DNA from: Streptomyces chartreusis
GTDB taxonomy: Bacteria; Actinomycetota; Actinomycetes; Streptomycetales; Streptomycetaceae
DNA length: 64,000 nt
Assembly: GCF_008704715.1 (NCBI RefSeq)
Contig: NZ_CP023689.1
Span: 4,774,001-4,838,000 of the forward strand
Reading direction: 5' to 3'
The position numbers were made by a program, and so were the translations under genes. The notes under the pieces are model-generated. The model was not told where the DNA came from. It saw nothing but the letters and a program-made list of their open reading frames with translations, and ran no database searches. This document shows, one piece after another, positions 8,275 to 15,968 of this stretch. Positions within the stretch are counted from its first letter, which is position 1; every line of letters begins with the position of its first letter.

Positions 8275-8829
8275 TCAGTCGACCGGCGTCGTCTTCTTGC
8301 GGGCGCGGTAGGCCGCCGCCTTGATCTTGTTGCCGCAGGACTCCATCCCGCACCACTGCCGGCGCATGCCGCGCGAGCGGTCGATGTAGGTGCGGGTGCA
8401 CTCCGGGTTGCCGCACTCCTTGAGCAGGGGCACGTCCGGGCCGCTCAGCAGCTCGACGGCGTGCCGGGCCACCATCGACAGGGCCTCCTCCGGCGTCGCC
8501 TGCGTCCACCGCCCCGACGGGGTGAGCTGCGGCACCGCGGGCGGCTTGCGGGCCGCGTTGTTGACGACGGTCAGCGCGGCACCGTCGTACTCCTCACCGA
8601 GCCGGCGGGCGGTGATCAGCCCGTAGACGGCCTCCCGTACGGCCCTCGCCTGCTCGACGTCGGCCTCCTGGCCCGGGGAGACCGCGTCGACGAGGCCCGA
8701 CTCCACGTACCATGCGTTCAGCCTGTCCGGCGTCACGAACATCTCGAAACGCACCGTACGGCGCGCTCTGAGCGTCGCTGCGAAGTCGAGGGCCGGGTTG
8801 CCGCAGACGAAGACATGGTCGAGATTCAC
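8275..8829 (-). CDS. CGNR zinc-finger protein (ABATE domain), probable regulator
   Basis: The 184-residue protein begins VNLDHVFVCGNPALDF, the usual opening of this family. An ABATE-type domain (about 1-135) is followed by a C-terminal CGNR zinc finger: KECGNPECTRTYIDRSRGMRRQWCGMESCGNK, with four Cys ligands. Members are thought to be stress-responsive transcription regulators, and the finger with its basic tail likely binds DNA. GTG 8829 is preferred because homologues begin at this point; ATG 8865 would add 12 residues. The 257 bases downstream (8018-8274) hold nothing I can identify. Confidence 0.82.
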   Translation of the reverse strand: MNLDHVFVCGNPALDFAATLRARRTVRFEMFVTPDRLNAWYVESGLVDAVSPGQEADVEQARAVREAVYGLITARRLGEEYDGAALTVVNNAARKPPAVPQLTPSGRWTQATPEEALSMVARHAVELLSGPDVPLLKECGNPECTRTYIDRSRGMRRQWCGMESCGNKIKAAAYRARKKTTPVD

Positions 8830-8875
8830 ATCACCATTCTGACCGGTGACCGCCATCCCGGGCAACCACTGCCGC

Positions 8876-9070
8876 TCACAGGCCCAGATCGACGGCGAGG
8901 CAGGAGTAGAACCTCCAGGACCCCTCCGGGTCGTGGGTATGGCGTGCCGGGTCGTCCGGTGTGGCCTGCTTCTCCTCGACCATGTCCGCGTAGCGGATCC
9001 GCTCGGGCAGCGCGCCGAACCGCGCCCGGCGTGCCGCCGAGGCGTTGTCCGTGCCGTTCGTGTTCTCCAT
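8876..9070 (-). CDS. Small hypothetical protein, 64 residues
   Basis: A 64-residue hydrophilic protein starts at ATG 9070 behind a good AAAGGAA ribosome site. Its C-terminal half (RIRYADMVEEKQATPDDPARHTHDPEGSW...) is acidic and ends in a short hydrophobic piece with one Cys. It lies 26 bases downstream of the alpha/beta hydrolase gene on the same strand and is probably co-transcribed with it. I do not recognise a domain. The good ribosome site, the operon position and the codon bias support a real gene. Confidence 0.65.
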   Translation of the reverse strand: MENTNGTDNASAARRARFGALPERIRYADMVEEKQATPDDPARHTHDPEGSWRFYSCLAVDLGL

Positions 9071-9096
9071 GACCGGATTCCTTTCCCGTTCCTGAA

Positions 9097-10158
9097 TCAC
9101 TTGCCCAGCAGGTGATCCGCGTCGATGACGGCCTGAGCGAAGGCGGCGGGCGCCTCCTGGGGCACGTTGTGGCCGATGCCCGCGAGGGTGCGGTGCTCGT
9201 AAGCGCCGGTGAACCGGTCCCGGTACGAGGCGCCGCCGCCCGGCGCGGTGAAGGGGTCGCGCTCGGCGTCGAGGGTGACGGTGGGCACCCCGATGACCGG
9301 TCGGGCGGCGAGCCGCTTCTCCAGCGCGTCGTAGCGGCGCTCGCCGTCGGCGAGGCTCAGCCGCCAGCGGTAGTTGTGGATGACGATCGCCGCGTAGTCG
9401 GGGTTGTCGAAGGCCGCGGCGGTGCGCTCGAAGGTGGCGTCGTCGAAGTCCCAGGTCGGGGAGACGGTGTCCCAGACGAGCCGGGTCAGGTCGCGGCGCA
9501 GGTCCTTGTCCTGCATGGCGAGCCGGCCGCGCTCGGTGGCGAAGTAGTACTGGTACCACCAGGCGTACTCGGCCTTCGCCGCCAGCGGGTTCAGGTTCGC
9601 CTCCCGGTTGGTGACGAGGTACCCGCTCACCGACACCAGCGCCTTGCAGCGCTCGGGCCACAGCGCGGCCACGATGTCGGCGGTGCGCGAGCCCCAGTCG
9701 AAGCCGGCCAGTACCGCCTTCTCGATCTTCAGGGCGTCCATCAGGGCGATGACGTCGAGGGCGATGGCCGACTGCTGGGCGTTGCGGAACGTCCCCGCGG
9801 AGCGGAACCGCGTCGTGCCGTGCCCGCGCAGATACGGGACGAGCACCCGGTACCCCTGCTCGGCCAGCAGCGGGGCCACGTCCACATAGCTGTGGATGTC
9901 GTACGGCCACCCGTGCAGACAGATGACGGCCGGACCGTGGGCGGGGCCCACCTCGGCATAGCCGACGTCCAGCAGACCGGCCCTGACCTGCTTCAGCCGG
10001 GGGAAGCCGGTGTGCGCGGCGGGGGTGCCGAGGGGCGCGCCGAGGGGCGCGCCGGATGCGGCGTACGCGCTCTGCGCACTTCCCGGTCCGGCCAGCGACA
10101 CGGCGGCCGCCCCCGTACCGAACCCGAGTGCCTTGCCGAAGCTACGCCTGCTGATCAT
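9097..10158 (-). CDS. Tat-exported alpha/beta hydrolase, epoxide hydrolase/dehalogenase type
   Basis: This 353-residue protein starts at ATG 10158 after GGAGGGA. It begins with a twin-arginine signal (MISRRSFGKALGFGTGAAAVSLAG), so it is exported folded. The catalytic domain has the oxyanion motif HGWPYD, a nucleophile elbow GFDWGS with Asp as nucleophile, and a late DAERDPF and GIGHNVPQE supplying the acid and His. An Asp nucleophile points to epoxide hydrolase or haloalkane dehalogenase chemistry rather than an esterase. The promoter region is shared with the divergent ohr gene and carries two palindromic operators, so the two genes are probably controlled together. Confidence 0.87.
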   Translation of the reverse strand: MISRRSFGKALGFGTGAAAVSLAGPGSAQSAYAASGAPLGAPLGTPAAHTGFPRLKQVRAGLLDVGYAEVGPAHGPAVICLHGWPYDIHSYVDVAPLLAEQGYRVLVPYLRGHGTTRFRSAGTFRNAQQSAIALDVIALMDALKIEKAVLAGFDWGSRTADIVAALWPERCKALVSVSGYLVTNREANLNPLAAKAEYAWWYQYYFATERGRLAMQDKDLRRDLTRLVWDTVSPTWDFDDATFERTAAAFDNPDYAAIVIHNYRWRLSLADGERRYDALEKRLAARPVIGVPTVTLDAERDPFTAPGGGASYRDRFTGAYEHRTLAGIGHNVPQEAPAAFAQAVIDADHLLGK

Positions 10159-10218
10159 GCGGGTCCCTCCAAGGGATGCGTGTACCGGCTGATGCGATGA
10201 CTGACTTTCACACGCGAT

Positions 10219-10245
10219 TTCGTCACCAGTCAAGCCGGTGACGAA
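10219..10245. promoter_or_regulatory. Perfect inverted repeat, operator 1 of ohr/hydrolase promoter region
   Basis: TTCGTCACC (10219-10227) and GGTGACGAA (10237-10245) form perfect 9-bp arms around a 9-bp centre containing TCAAG. It is 60 bp upstream of the hydrolase start. A related palindrome lies at 10296-10318. This is the kind of site a dimeric MarR/OhrR or TetR repressor would bind. Confidence 0.65.
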
Positions 10246-10295
10246 TTTTGAGGATCGATAGCTACTCCTGCGGATGATGCGCTAGCGTGAGATCA

Positions 10296-10318
10296 CGTCA
10301 CCGCTTGAACCAGTGACG
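10296..10318. promoter_or_regulatory. Second palindrome, operator 2 of ohr/hydrolase promoter region
   Basis: CGTCAC (10296-10301) and GTGACG (10313-10318) flank a centre containing TTGAA. Read on the other strand it closely matches operator 1. An extra half-site GTGACG follows at 10322-10327. It lies about 40 bp before the ohr start, where a repressor would block transcription. Confidence 0.6.
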
Positions 10319-10358
10319 AAAGTGACGCACTTACCGACTCACGAGATGGAGATCAGTC

Positions 10359-10784
10359 ATGGCCGTCAGCTACACAGCCGTGGTGAACGTCGACGGAGAG
10401 GGCCGCAACGGGGGCCGTGTCCGTTCGGAGGACGGGATCCTTCAGACGACGCTGGCCATACCGAAGGAGTTCGGCGGCGCCGGCAACGCCACCAACCCGG
10501 AGCAGTTGTTCGCGGCGGGCTGGGCGGCCTGCTTCCTGGGCGCCGTGCGCCGCGCCGCCACCGAGCGCAAGGTGCGGCTGACGAGCACCGCCATCACCGC
10601 CGAGGTCACCCTGCACCACGGCGACGACGGCGAGTTCGGCCTGGCCGCCGTACTGAACCTCGAACTCGGCGGCGTGGACCGGGAGACCGCCGCGGAGCTG
10701 GGCGCGGCGGCGCATCAGATCTGCCCGTACTCCAAGGCGACCCGCGGGAACATCCCGGTCACGATCAACGCGACGGCCGCCTGA
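10359..10784 (+). CDS. ohr: Organic hydroperoxide resistance protein (Ohr/OsmC family)
   Basis: This 141-residue protein is full length for Ohr. It has the two redox cysteines in family context: AGWAACFLGAV near residue 54 and HQICPYSKATRGNI near 123. It also has NPEQLFAAGWAACF, the Ohr signature. It reduces organic hydroperoxides with lipoyl-type thiols in the cytoplasm. Ohr genes are usually controlled by the MarR repressor OhrR. No MarR gene is adjacent, but twin palindromes lie in the divergent promoter region shared with the exported hydrolase. Confidence 0.92.
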   Translation: MAVSYTAVVNVDGEGRNGGRVRSEDGILQTTLAIPKEFGGAGNATNPEQLFAAGWAACFLGAVRRAATERKVRLTSTAITAEVTLHHGDDGEFGLAAVLNLELGGVDRETAAELGAAAHQICPYSKATRGNIPVTINATAA

Positions 10785-10790
10785 CCGGGT

Positions 10791-10830
10791 CCGTCGGCTC
10801 CCGTCGGCTCCCGTCCGCTGCCGTCGGCTA
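10791..10830. repeat. Four tandem 10-bp repeats
   Basis: The unit CCGTCGGCTC occurs four times in a row (10791, 10801, 10811, 10821), with small changes in the last two copies. It fills the gap between the convergent ohr and metallo-hydrolase genes and runs into the last codon of the latter. It is probably replication slippage. Confidence 0.75.
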
Positions 10831-11742
10831 CACGGACGGCGCGACGGGCAGCAGTCGATGGCCGCCGCCGTCCACGGTCACGCGGCCGGCCGTGGGCGGC
10901 GGGAAGTGGGTGCCGAGGACGAGGGTGTCCGTGCCGGCGGCGGAGGCGAGCAGTTCACGGCGGGAGCGTTCGGCGCGCTCCGGGTCGATGTCGACGCAGG
11001 AGCCGATGGCGGGGTGGGCGAGCTGCACCGGGTGATGGACGCAGTCACCGGTGATCAGGGCCTTCCCCCCGTCGGCGCCGGTGAGCCGGACCGCGAGGTG
11101 GCCGGGGGTGTGGCCCGGCGTGGGCAACAGGCGTAGCCCGGGCGCGAGTTCGGCGCCCTCGGGCGGGACGTCGACGAGGTCGAGCAGCCCGGCCGCCTCG
11201 ACGGGGAGCACGGAGTCGTCGAACATCCGGCGGCGCGGCTCGTCCATGGCGTACCCGGCCCAGAACTCCCGCTCGACGCGGGAGGTGACGTAGCGGGCGC
11301 CCGGGAAGGTGGGCACCCAGGCGCCGTTCACCTCGCGGGTGTTCCAGCCGACGTGATCGGTATGCAGATGGGTGAGCACGACCAGGTCGACCGAGTCAGG
11401 CGGGAACCCGGCGGCGGTGAGGCGGTCGAGGTAGCCGGTGCGCAGGTCGTGCCAGACGGGGTTCGCCCGGGTCTTGCCGTTGCCGATGCCGGTGTCGACC
11501 AGGACACGCAGGCCGCCCGTCTCGAACGCGAAGCTGTGGCTGTCCAGACGCAGGGTGCCCTCGGGGTCCGCGAAGTCGGGACGCAGCCAGTCGTGCCGTC
11601 CGACCACGTCGGCGGTGGCGTCGGGCAGCAGCCAGGCGCCGGTCGCGGGTGGCAGCGGGACCTCGTCGACGCGGTGCACGGCGATGCCGCCGATCGTCCA
11701 GAAAGGGACCGGCGCCGGGGCCTGTGCCGGGGTGCTGGACAT
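10828..11742 (-). CDS. MBL-fold metallo-hydrolase
   Basis: This 304-residue metallo-beta-lactamase-fold protein has the metal motif THLHTDHVGWN near residue 127, LVDTGIGNGK before it, then PTPGHTPGHLAV near 210 and GDCVHHP near 233, with a final His in LGTHFPPP. It resembles quorum-quenching lactonases and related hydrolases of this fold. The substrate cannot be fixed from sequence. ATG 11742 follows GGAGGAG. It is divergent from the amidase operon, and a repeat pair in the shared promoter region suggests joint control. Confidence 0.87.
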   Translation of the reverse strand: MSSTPAQAPAPVPFWTIGGIAVHRVDEVPLPPATGAWLLPDATADVVGRHDWLRPDFADPEGTLRLDSHSFAFETGGLRVLVDTGIGNGKTRANPVWHDLRTGYLDRLTAAGFPPDSVDLVVLTHLHTDHVGWNTREVNGAWVPTFPGARYVTSRVEREFWAGYAMDEPRRRMFDDSVLPVEAAGLLDLVDVPPEGAELAPGLRLLPTPGHTPGHLAVRLTGADGGKALITGDCVHHPVQLAHPAIGSCVDIDPERAERSRRELLASAAGTDTLVLGTHFPPPTAGRVTVDGGGHRLLPVAPSV

Positions 11743-11768
11743 GGGACTCCTCCAGTAAACGCAACAGG

Positions 11769-11812
11769 TTTGCCTTAAGGCACCGTAGGCTCTACAGTCG
11801 CGCTAAGGCAAA
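11769..11812. promoter_or_regulatory. Inverted pair of GTTTGCCTTA boxes in divergent promoter
   Basis: TTTGCCTTA at 11769-11777 and its reverse complement TAAGGCAAA at 11804-11812 form an inverted repeat, one copy facing each divergent gene. The left copy is part of a smaller palindrome TGCCTTAAGGCA. A regulator, possibly the TetR protein at 13523, could bind here. Confidence 0.55.
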
Positions 11813-11865
11813 CAGTTAGCTTTTACGAGCTTTACGCCGTCGGAGAGCACCCGGGAGAGAAGCCC

Positions 11866-12075
11866 ATGTCCGCCGATGAACTCACCCCGCCGGACGCGGC
11901 CCGCTGGGCCGCCCGAGCCGGACTGCCCCTGGAGGACGCCCGCCACACCGCGGTGGCGGCCACCGCCCAGCACATCCACTCCGTCGTCTCGGTCCTGCGG
12001 GAGCTGGACTTCGGCGACACCCCGCCCGCCTTCGCCTACCGAGCGGGAGGGGCGGGCCCCGATGCAGCCCTCTGA
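11866..12075 (+). CDS. Small amidase-associated protein (AtzG-like)
   Basis: This 69-residue acidic protein is directly upstream of, and overlaps by 14 bases, an amidase gene. Its size, helical pattern and context (LTPPDAARWAARAGLPLEDARHTAVAATAQHIHSVVSVLREL) resemble the AtzG/DUF4089 small subunits that pair with AtzE-type amidases, as GatC pairs with GatA. It probably stabilises the amidase as a heterodimer. The family name is inferred from layout and size, not from a strong motif. Confidence 0.72.
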   Translation: MSADELTPPDAARWAARAGLPLEDARHTAVAATAQHIHSVVSVLRELDFGDTPPAFAYRAGGAGPDAAL

Positions 12076-13474
12076 ACTGTCCCTCGTCGCCGCCGCGGAC
12101 GCGATACGACAGCGGCGGCTGTCCCCCGTAGAGCTGGTGGACTCCGTCCTGGACCGGGTCGAGCGCGTGGAGCCGCGGCTCGGGGCCTACGTCTCGGTCG
12201 CGGCCGGGCAGGCACGCCGCTCGGCGCTCGAGGCCGAGCGGGAGGCGGCGGCCGGCCGCTTCCGCGGCCCGCTGCACGGGATCCCCATGGCCCTCAAGGA
12301 CCTGATCGACGTCGCGGGAGCACCGACGACGGCGAGCTCGCGCGTGCGGGCCGGCGACCGCGCCGCCGACCACGACAGCACCGTCGCCGCGCGGCTGGCG
12401 GCGGCCGGCGCGGTCCTGGTCGGCAAGACCCACACGCACGAGTTCGCCTACGGGCTGACCACCCCGCAGACACGCAACGCCTGGAACCGGGAGCGGGTCG
12501 CCGGTGGCTCCAGCGGCGGATCGGCCGTCGCCGTGGCCGCCGGGACGGCGACCTTCGCCCTCGGCACCGACACCGGCGGCTCGATCCGGGTGCCCGCCGC
12601 CCTCAACGGCGTCGTCGGCCTGAAACCGACGTACGGCCTCGTCCCCCGCCACGGAGTGACCTCGCTGTCCTGGTCGCTGGACCACGTCGGCCCGATCACC
12701 CGCACCGTGGCGGACGCGGCCGCGGTCCTCGCCGTCCTGGCCGGGCACGACCCCCGCGACCCGGCGTCCCTCCCGCACACCCCCGGCGACCCGCGACCGG
12801 CCGCGTACCCGGACGCCACCGGGGACACCGACCTGACGGGGCTTCGCGTCGGAGTCCCCCGCAACCACTACTTCGACCACGTCGACCCGCAGGTGGAGGC
12901 CGCCGTCCGGCACGCGGTCGGCCGCCTCGGGACGCTCGGCGCCCGGCTCGTCGAGGTCGAGATCCCGATGACCCGCTACCTCCGGGCGACCCAGTGGGGC
13001 CTGATGGTCCCCGAGGCCACCGCCTACCACGAGCGGACCCTGCGCACGGTGCCCGAGCTGTACGGCGCCGACGTCCGTGTCCTGCTGGAGGCGGGCGAGC
13101 TGATGACGGCCGGCGACTACTTGCGCGCCCAGCGGGCCCGGACGCTGATGCGCCGGGAGTGGGCCCGCATGCTGGAGCGGGTCGACGTGATCGCCGCCCC
13201 GACGGTCCCGACGACCGCCGTACCCGCCGACCGGCAGACCGTGACCTGGTCCGACGGCACGGTCGAGAGCGTCTCCGACGCCTACGTACGGCTCTCCGCC
13301 CCCGCCAACATCACCGGGGTGCCCGCGCTGTCCGTGCCGGTCGGCCACGACCGCGCCGGGATGCCGATAGGGATGCAGCTCCTCGGGCACCCGCTCGGGG
13401 AGGCGGTGCTGCTGCGGGTGGGGCACGCGTACGAGCGGACGGCGCCCGCCCGTGAGCTCGCGCCGGTGGCCTGA
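12062..13474 (+). CDS. Amidase signature family hydrolase
   Basis: The 470-residue protein has the full amidase signature: the catalytic Lys in GIPMALKDLIDVAGAPTT (near residue 79), the cis-Ser in VAGGSSGGSAVAVAAG (near 152), and the nucleophile Ser in TDTGGSIRVPAALNGVVGLKPT (near 178). It hydrolyses an amide in the cytoplasm by the Ser-cisSer-Lys mechanism. The paired small gene upstream suggests an AtzE/GatA-like two-subunit enzyme. It is not the tRNA amidotransferase, since gatB and gatC are absent. ATG 12062 gives an overlap with the small gene. A TetR gene follows 48 bases downstream. Confidence 0.9.
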   Translation: MQPSELSLVAAADAIRQRRLSPVELVDSVLDRVERVEPRLGAYVSVAAGQARRSALEAEREAAAGRFRGPLHGIPMALKDLIDVAGAPTTASSRVRAGDRAADHDSTVAARLAAAGAVLVGKTHTHEFAYGLTTPQTRNAWNRERVAGGSSGGSAVAVAAGTATFALGTDTGGSIRVPAALNGVVGLKPTYGLVPRHGVTSLSWSLDHVGPITRTVADAAAVLAVLAGHDPRDPASLPHTPGDPRPAAYPDATGDTDLTGLRVGVPRNHYFDHVDPQVEAAVRHAVGRLGTLGARLVEVEIPMTRYLRATQWGLMVPEATAYHERTLRTVPELYGADVRVLLEAGELMTAGDYLRAQRARTLMRREWARMLERVDVIAAPTVPTTAVPADRQTVTWSDGTVESVSDAYVRLSAPANITGVPALSVPVGHDRAGMPIGMQLLGHPLGEAVLLRVGHAYERTAPARELAPVA

Positions 13475-13522
13475 ACAGGGGCCAGAATGTAGGCCGGAAA
13501 AACGTCGTTCGAGGTGGAGACG

Positions 13523-14098
13523 ATGGCTCGCAGACAGATGGTGCGCCCAGGCGGGCGCAGCGCCCGGGTCCAGGCATCGGTCCACACCGCCGTACGCGAA
13601 CTGGAGTCCGAGGTGGGGCGCGACGCCCTGACCGTGCCGCTGGTCGCCCAGCGCGCCGGAGTGACCCCGTCGACGATCTACCGCCGCTGGGGCGACCTGA
13701 ACGAACTCCTCTCGGACGTCGCCGTCGAGCGGCTGCGCCCGGAGACGACGCCGCGGGAGCACGGCGACCTGCCGTCCGACATGGCGGCCTGGGCCGAGCA
13801 GTTCCTGGACGAGATGGCCTCCCCCACCGGCCGCGCCTACATCCGCGACGCCCTGCTCGGCGACCCGGACGGCGGCAACGCCGGCCGGTGCTCCGCCTAC
13901 GCGGCCGAGCAGATCGACGTCATCGTCGGCCGCGCGAAGGACCGCGGGGAGGACACCCCCGACGTCGAGACGCTGATCGACGGCGTCGTGGCGCCCTTGA
14001 TGTACCGCGTCCTGTTCCGCCCCGACGGGCTGGACGCCGCCTACGCCCGTGACCTGGTGACGGGCATCCTGGAAAGAGGTGCGGCTGCCAACGGGTGA
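13523..14098 (+). CDS. TetR/AcrR family transcription regulator
   Basis: This 191-residue regulator has the N-terminal TetR helix-turn-helix (ALTVPLVAQRAGVTPSTIYRRWGDLNELL, about residues 32-62) and a C-terminal domain of the TetR_C-type. ATG 13523 sits eight bases behind GAGG; GTG 13514 is an alternative. It lies directly downstream of the amidase operon, so it may regulate that operon through the GTTTGCCTTA boxes. This is a guess from position. Confidence 0.87.
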   Translation: MARRQMVRPGGRSARVQASVHTAVRELESEVGRDALTVPLVAQRAGVTPSTIYRRWGDLNELLSDVAVERLRPETTPREHGDLPSDMAAWAEQFLDEMASPTGRAYIRDALLGDPDGGNAGRCSAYAAEQIDVIVGRAKDRGEDTPDVETLIDGVVAPLMYRVLFRPDGLDAAYARDLVTGILERGAAANG

Positions 14099-14183
14099 AC
14101 CTGCCGGGCGGGCGGTGGCGGCCGGTCCGGGAGCGGGAAGGCCCTTGCTCGTACCGGACCAGCGACGGGCAGGGAGCGTCCCG

Positions 14184-14504
14184 ATGCCGAAGTTCCTCAT
14201 CCAGGCGACCTACACGTCCGAGGGCACCAAGGGGCTGCTCAAGGAAGGCGCGAGCGGCCGCCGCGCCGCCGTGGACCAGGTCGTCAGCGGCCTCGGCGGC
14301 AAGGTCGAGGCCATGTACTTCGCGTTCGGGCAGGACGACCTCGTCATGATCATCGACTTCCCCGACCCGGTGTCCATGGCCGCCGTCAGCCTCACCGTCA
14401 AGGCCAGCGGAGCCCTCCACACCCGGGCCACGCCCCTGCTCACCGTCGACGAGATCGACGAGGCGTCCCGCCGCCAGGTCGCGTTCCGCGCGCCGGGGTC
14501 GTAG
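14184..14504 (+). CDS. GYD domain protein
   Basis: This 106-residue protein has the GYD/ferredoxin-like dimeric fold: FLIQATYTSEGTKGLLKEGASGRR at the N-terminus, GGKVEAMYFAFGQDDLVMIIDFPD in the middle, and LTVKASGALHTRATPLLTVDEI at the end. Such proteins are small cytoplasmic homologues of stress-responsive dimeric alpha-beta barrels with no settled reaction. ATG 14184 follows AGGGAG. It stands 85 bases after the TetR gene on the same strand and may be in its operon. Confidence 0.85.
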   Translation: MPKFLIQATYTSEGTKGLLKEGASGRRAAVDQVVSGLGGKVEAMYFAFGQDDLVMIIDFPDPVSMAAVSLTVKASGALHTRATPLLTVDEIDEASRRQVAFRAPGS

Positions 14505-14636
14505 CGCCGCCGCCTCCCGCGGCCGAACGGCGTCGGGCCGGCGTGGAACTCCTGGGGCGGGGCGGACGTTGGCCGGGTGACACGCGAAGCGCACGAGGAC
14601 TACCGGAACGACCGGGCTGAAGCCGAGGTGGCACTG

Positions 14637-15206
14637 ATGGCGATGTGGGATCGGATCAAGGACCAGGCCAAGGGGCTGCAGCAGCAGGCCCAGGGCGCAC
14701 GGGGAGCCGGTGGACACGGGCGGCCCGGGACGGGCTCCGGCGGACACGGACGGTCGGGCGGGGGATCCAAGGCGCAGCTGGTCAGCACGCTGAAGTCCCA
14801 GCTCACCTCGCTCAAGACGGAGCTGAAGAGCGGCGCCTACCGTGACGCCAGCATGGCGATGTGCGCCCTGGTCGCCGCCGCCGACGGGAACGTGGACCCG
14901 GCCGAGCGCCAGCACGTGGAGTCGCTGATCCTCAACAACGACGTCCTGCAGAACTTCCCGTCCGAGCAGCTGCGCCAGCGGTTCAACAAGCACGTCGACC
15001 AGATGTCGTTCAACTTCCAGCAGGGCAAGGCAGAGGCCCTCCAGGAGATCGCCAAGGCCGCGAAGAAGCCCACGGAGGCCCGCGCGGTCGTACAGACCGG
15101 CTTCGTCGTGGCGGGCGCGGACGGCTACATCGCCCCCGCCGAGGAACAGGTCCTGCGCGAGGCATGCTCGGTACTCGGCCTCCCCACCCAGGAGTTCGGC
15201 CTCTGA
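14637..15206 (+). CDS. TerB-like tellurite resistance family protein
   Basis: The 189-residue protein opens MAMWDRIKDQAKGLQQQAQ, followed by a Gly/His-rich linker (about 20-45). A TerB domain fills the rest, with two acidic helix-loop repeats: ALVAAADGNVDPAERQHVESL and GFVVAGADGYIAPAEEQVLREA. The paired DGxxxxxE loops are typical of TerB and may bind metal or calcium. ATG 14637 is chosen because GAGGTG lies six bases before it. The Streptomyces ter clusters usually include TerD proteins, but none is near, so a link to tellurite is by family only. Confidence 0.85.
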   Translation: MAMWDRIKDQAKGLQQQAQGARGAGGHGRPGTGSGGHGRSGGGSKAQLVSTLKSQLTSLKTELKSGAYRDASMAMCALVAAADGNVDPAERQHVESLILNNDVLQNFPSEQLRQRFNKHVDQMSFNFQQGKAEALQEIAKAAKKPTEARAVVQTGFVVAGADGYIAPAEEQVLREACSVLGLPTQEFGL

Positions 15207-15248
15207 CACAGGGGCCCTCCGGCCACCGGCACACCGACCCCTCCGTCC

Positions 15249-15264
15249 TGTGACGCAGATCACG
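15249..15264. promoter_or_regulatory. CRP-like palindrome before ECF sigma gene
   Basis: TGTGACGCAGATCACG matches the E. coli CRP consensus TGTGA-N6-TCACA in both half-sites. It is 36 bases before the sigma start at 15300. Streptomyces Crp prefers a different spacing, so the binder is uncertain. Confidence 0.35.
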
Positions 15265-15299
15265 GGAAGTCGGTCCATGGTGCCGGACAGCTCATTGAA

Positions 15300-15968
15300 G
15301 TGAGCACTCATATGCGAACCCGGGTACGGGCCGGGGAATCGAGCGCGTTCGCGGAGCTCTTCGACAGCTACGCCCGTGCGGTGTACAACCATGCCTTCCG
15401 GCTGACCGCCGACTGGTCCGTGGCCGAGGAGGTGATGGCCGCGACCTTCCTGGAGGCATGGCGGCTGCGGGACCGGGTGGACGCCGAGGGCGGGTCGCTG
15501 CGGCCCTGGCTGCTGGGCATCGCCACCAACACGGCCCGCAACCAGTACCGCAGCAACCGGCGTTACCGGGCCGCCGCCAATGCCGCCGCCGCGGCGGAGC
15601 TTTCGGTGCCCGACCACGCCGACGAGGTCGCCGACCGGGTCGACGACCGGCACCGGCTGACGCTCGCCCTGTCCGCCCTCGCCAAGCTGCGCAGACCCGA
15701 ACGCGAGGTCGTCACGCTCTGTCTGGGCGAGGGCCTGGACTACGAGGCCGCCGCGCTGGCGCTGGGGATCCCCGTCGGCACGGTGGCCTCCCGGCTGTCC
15801 CGGGCCCGCAAGAAGCTGCGCGCGCACGCCGAGGACGCGGCGGCCCGCCCCGCGGCCGGGACGCCGTACGGAAAAGTTCGTGGAAATCGGGAAGGCGGCC
15901 GGCCCGCCCGACAGACAAGAGGTGATCACACGAGCGTGATCCGGCCCGCACAGGAGGGACACCGATGA
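15300..15968 (+). CDS. ECF RNA polymerase sigma factor
   Basis: This 222-residue ECF sigma has region 2 at about 12-80 (AFAELFDSYARAVYNHAFRLTADWSVAEEVMAATFLEAWR) and region 4 at about 115-170 (LSALAKLRRPEREVVTLCLGEGL, then GIPVGTVASRLSRARKKL). A basic tail follows. The start may be GTG 15300 or ATG 15312; the match begins near the latter. The stop overlaps the next start as ATGA, so it is coupled to the membrane protein downstream. This sigma/CU044_5270 layout is common in Streptomyces, and the partner is thought to restrain or tune the sigma. Confidence 0.9.
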   Translation: MSTHMRTRVRAGESSAFAELFDSYARAVYNHAFRLTADWSVAEEVMAATFLEAWRLRDRVDAEGGSLRPWLLGIATNTARNQYRSNRRYRAAANAAAAAELSVPDHADEVADRVDDRHRLTLALSALAKLRRPEREVVTLCLGEGLDYEAAALALGIPVGTVASRLSRARKKLRAHAEDAAARPAAGTPYGKVRGNREGGRPARQTRGDHTSVIRPAQEGHR

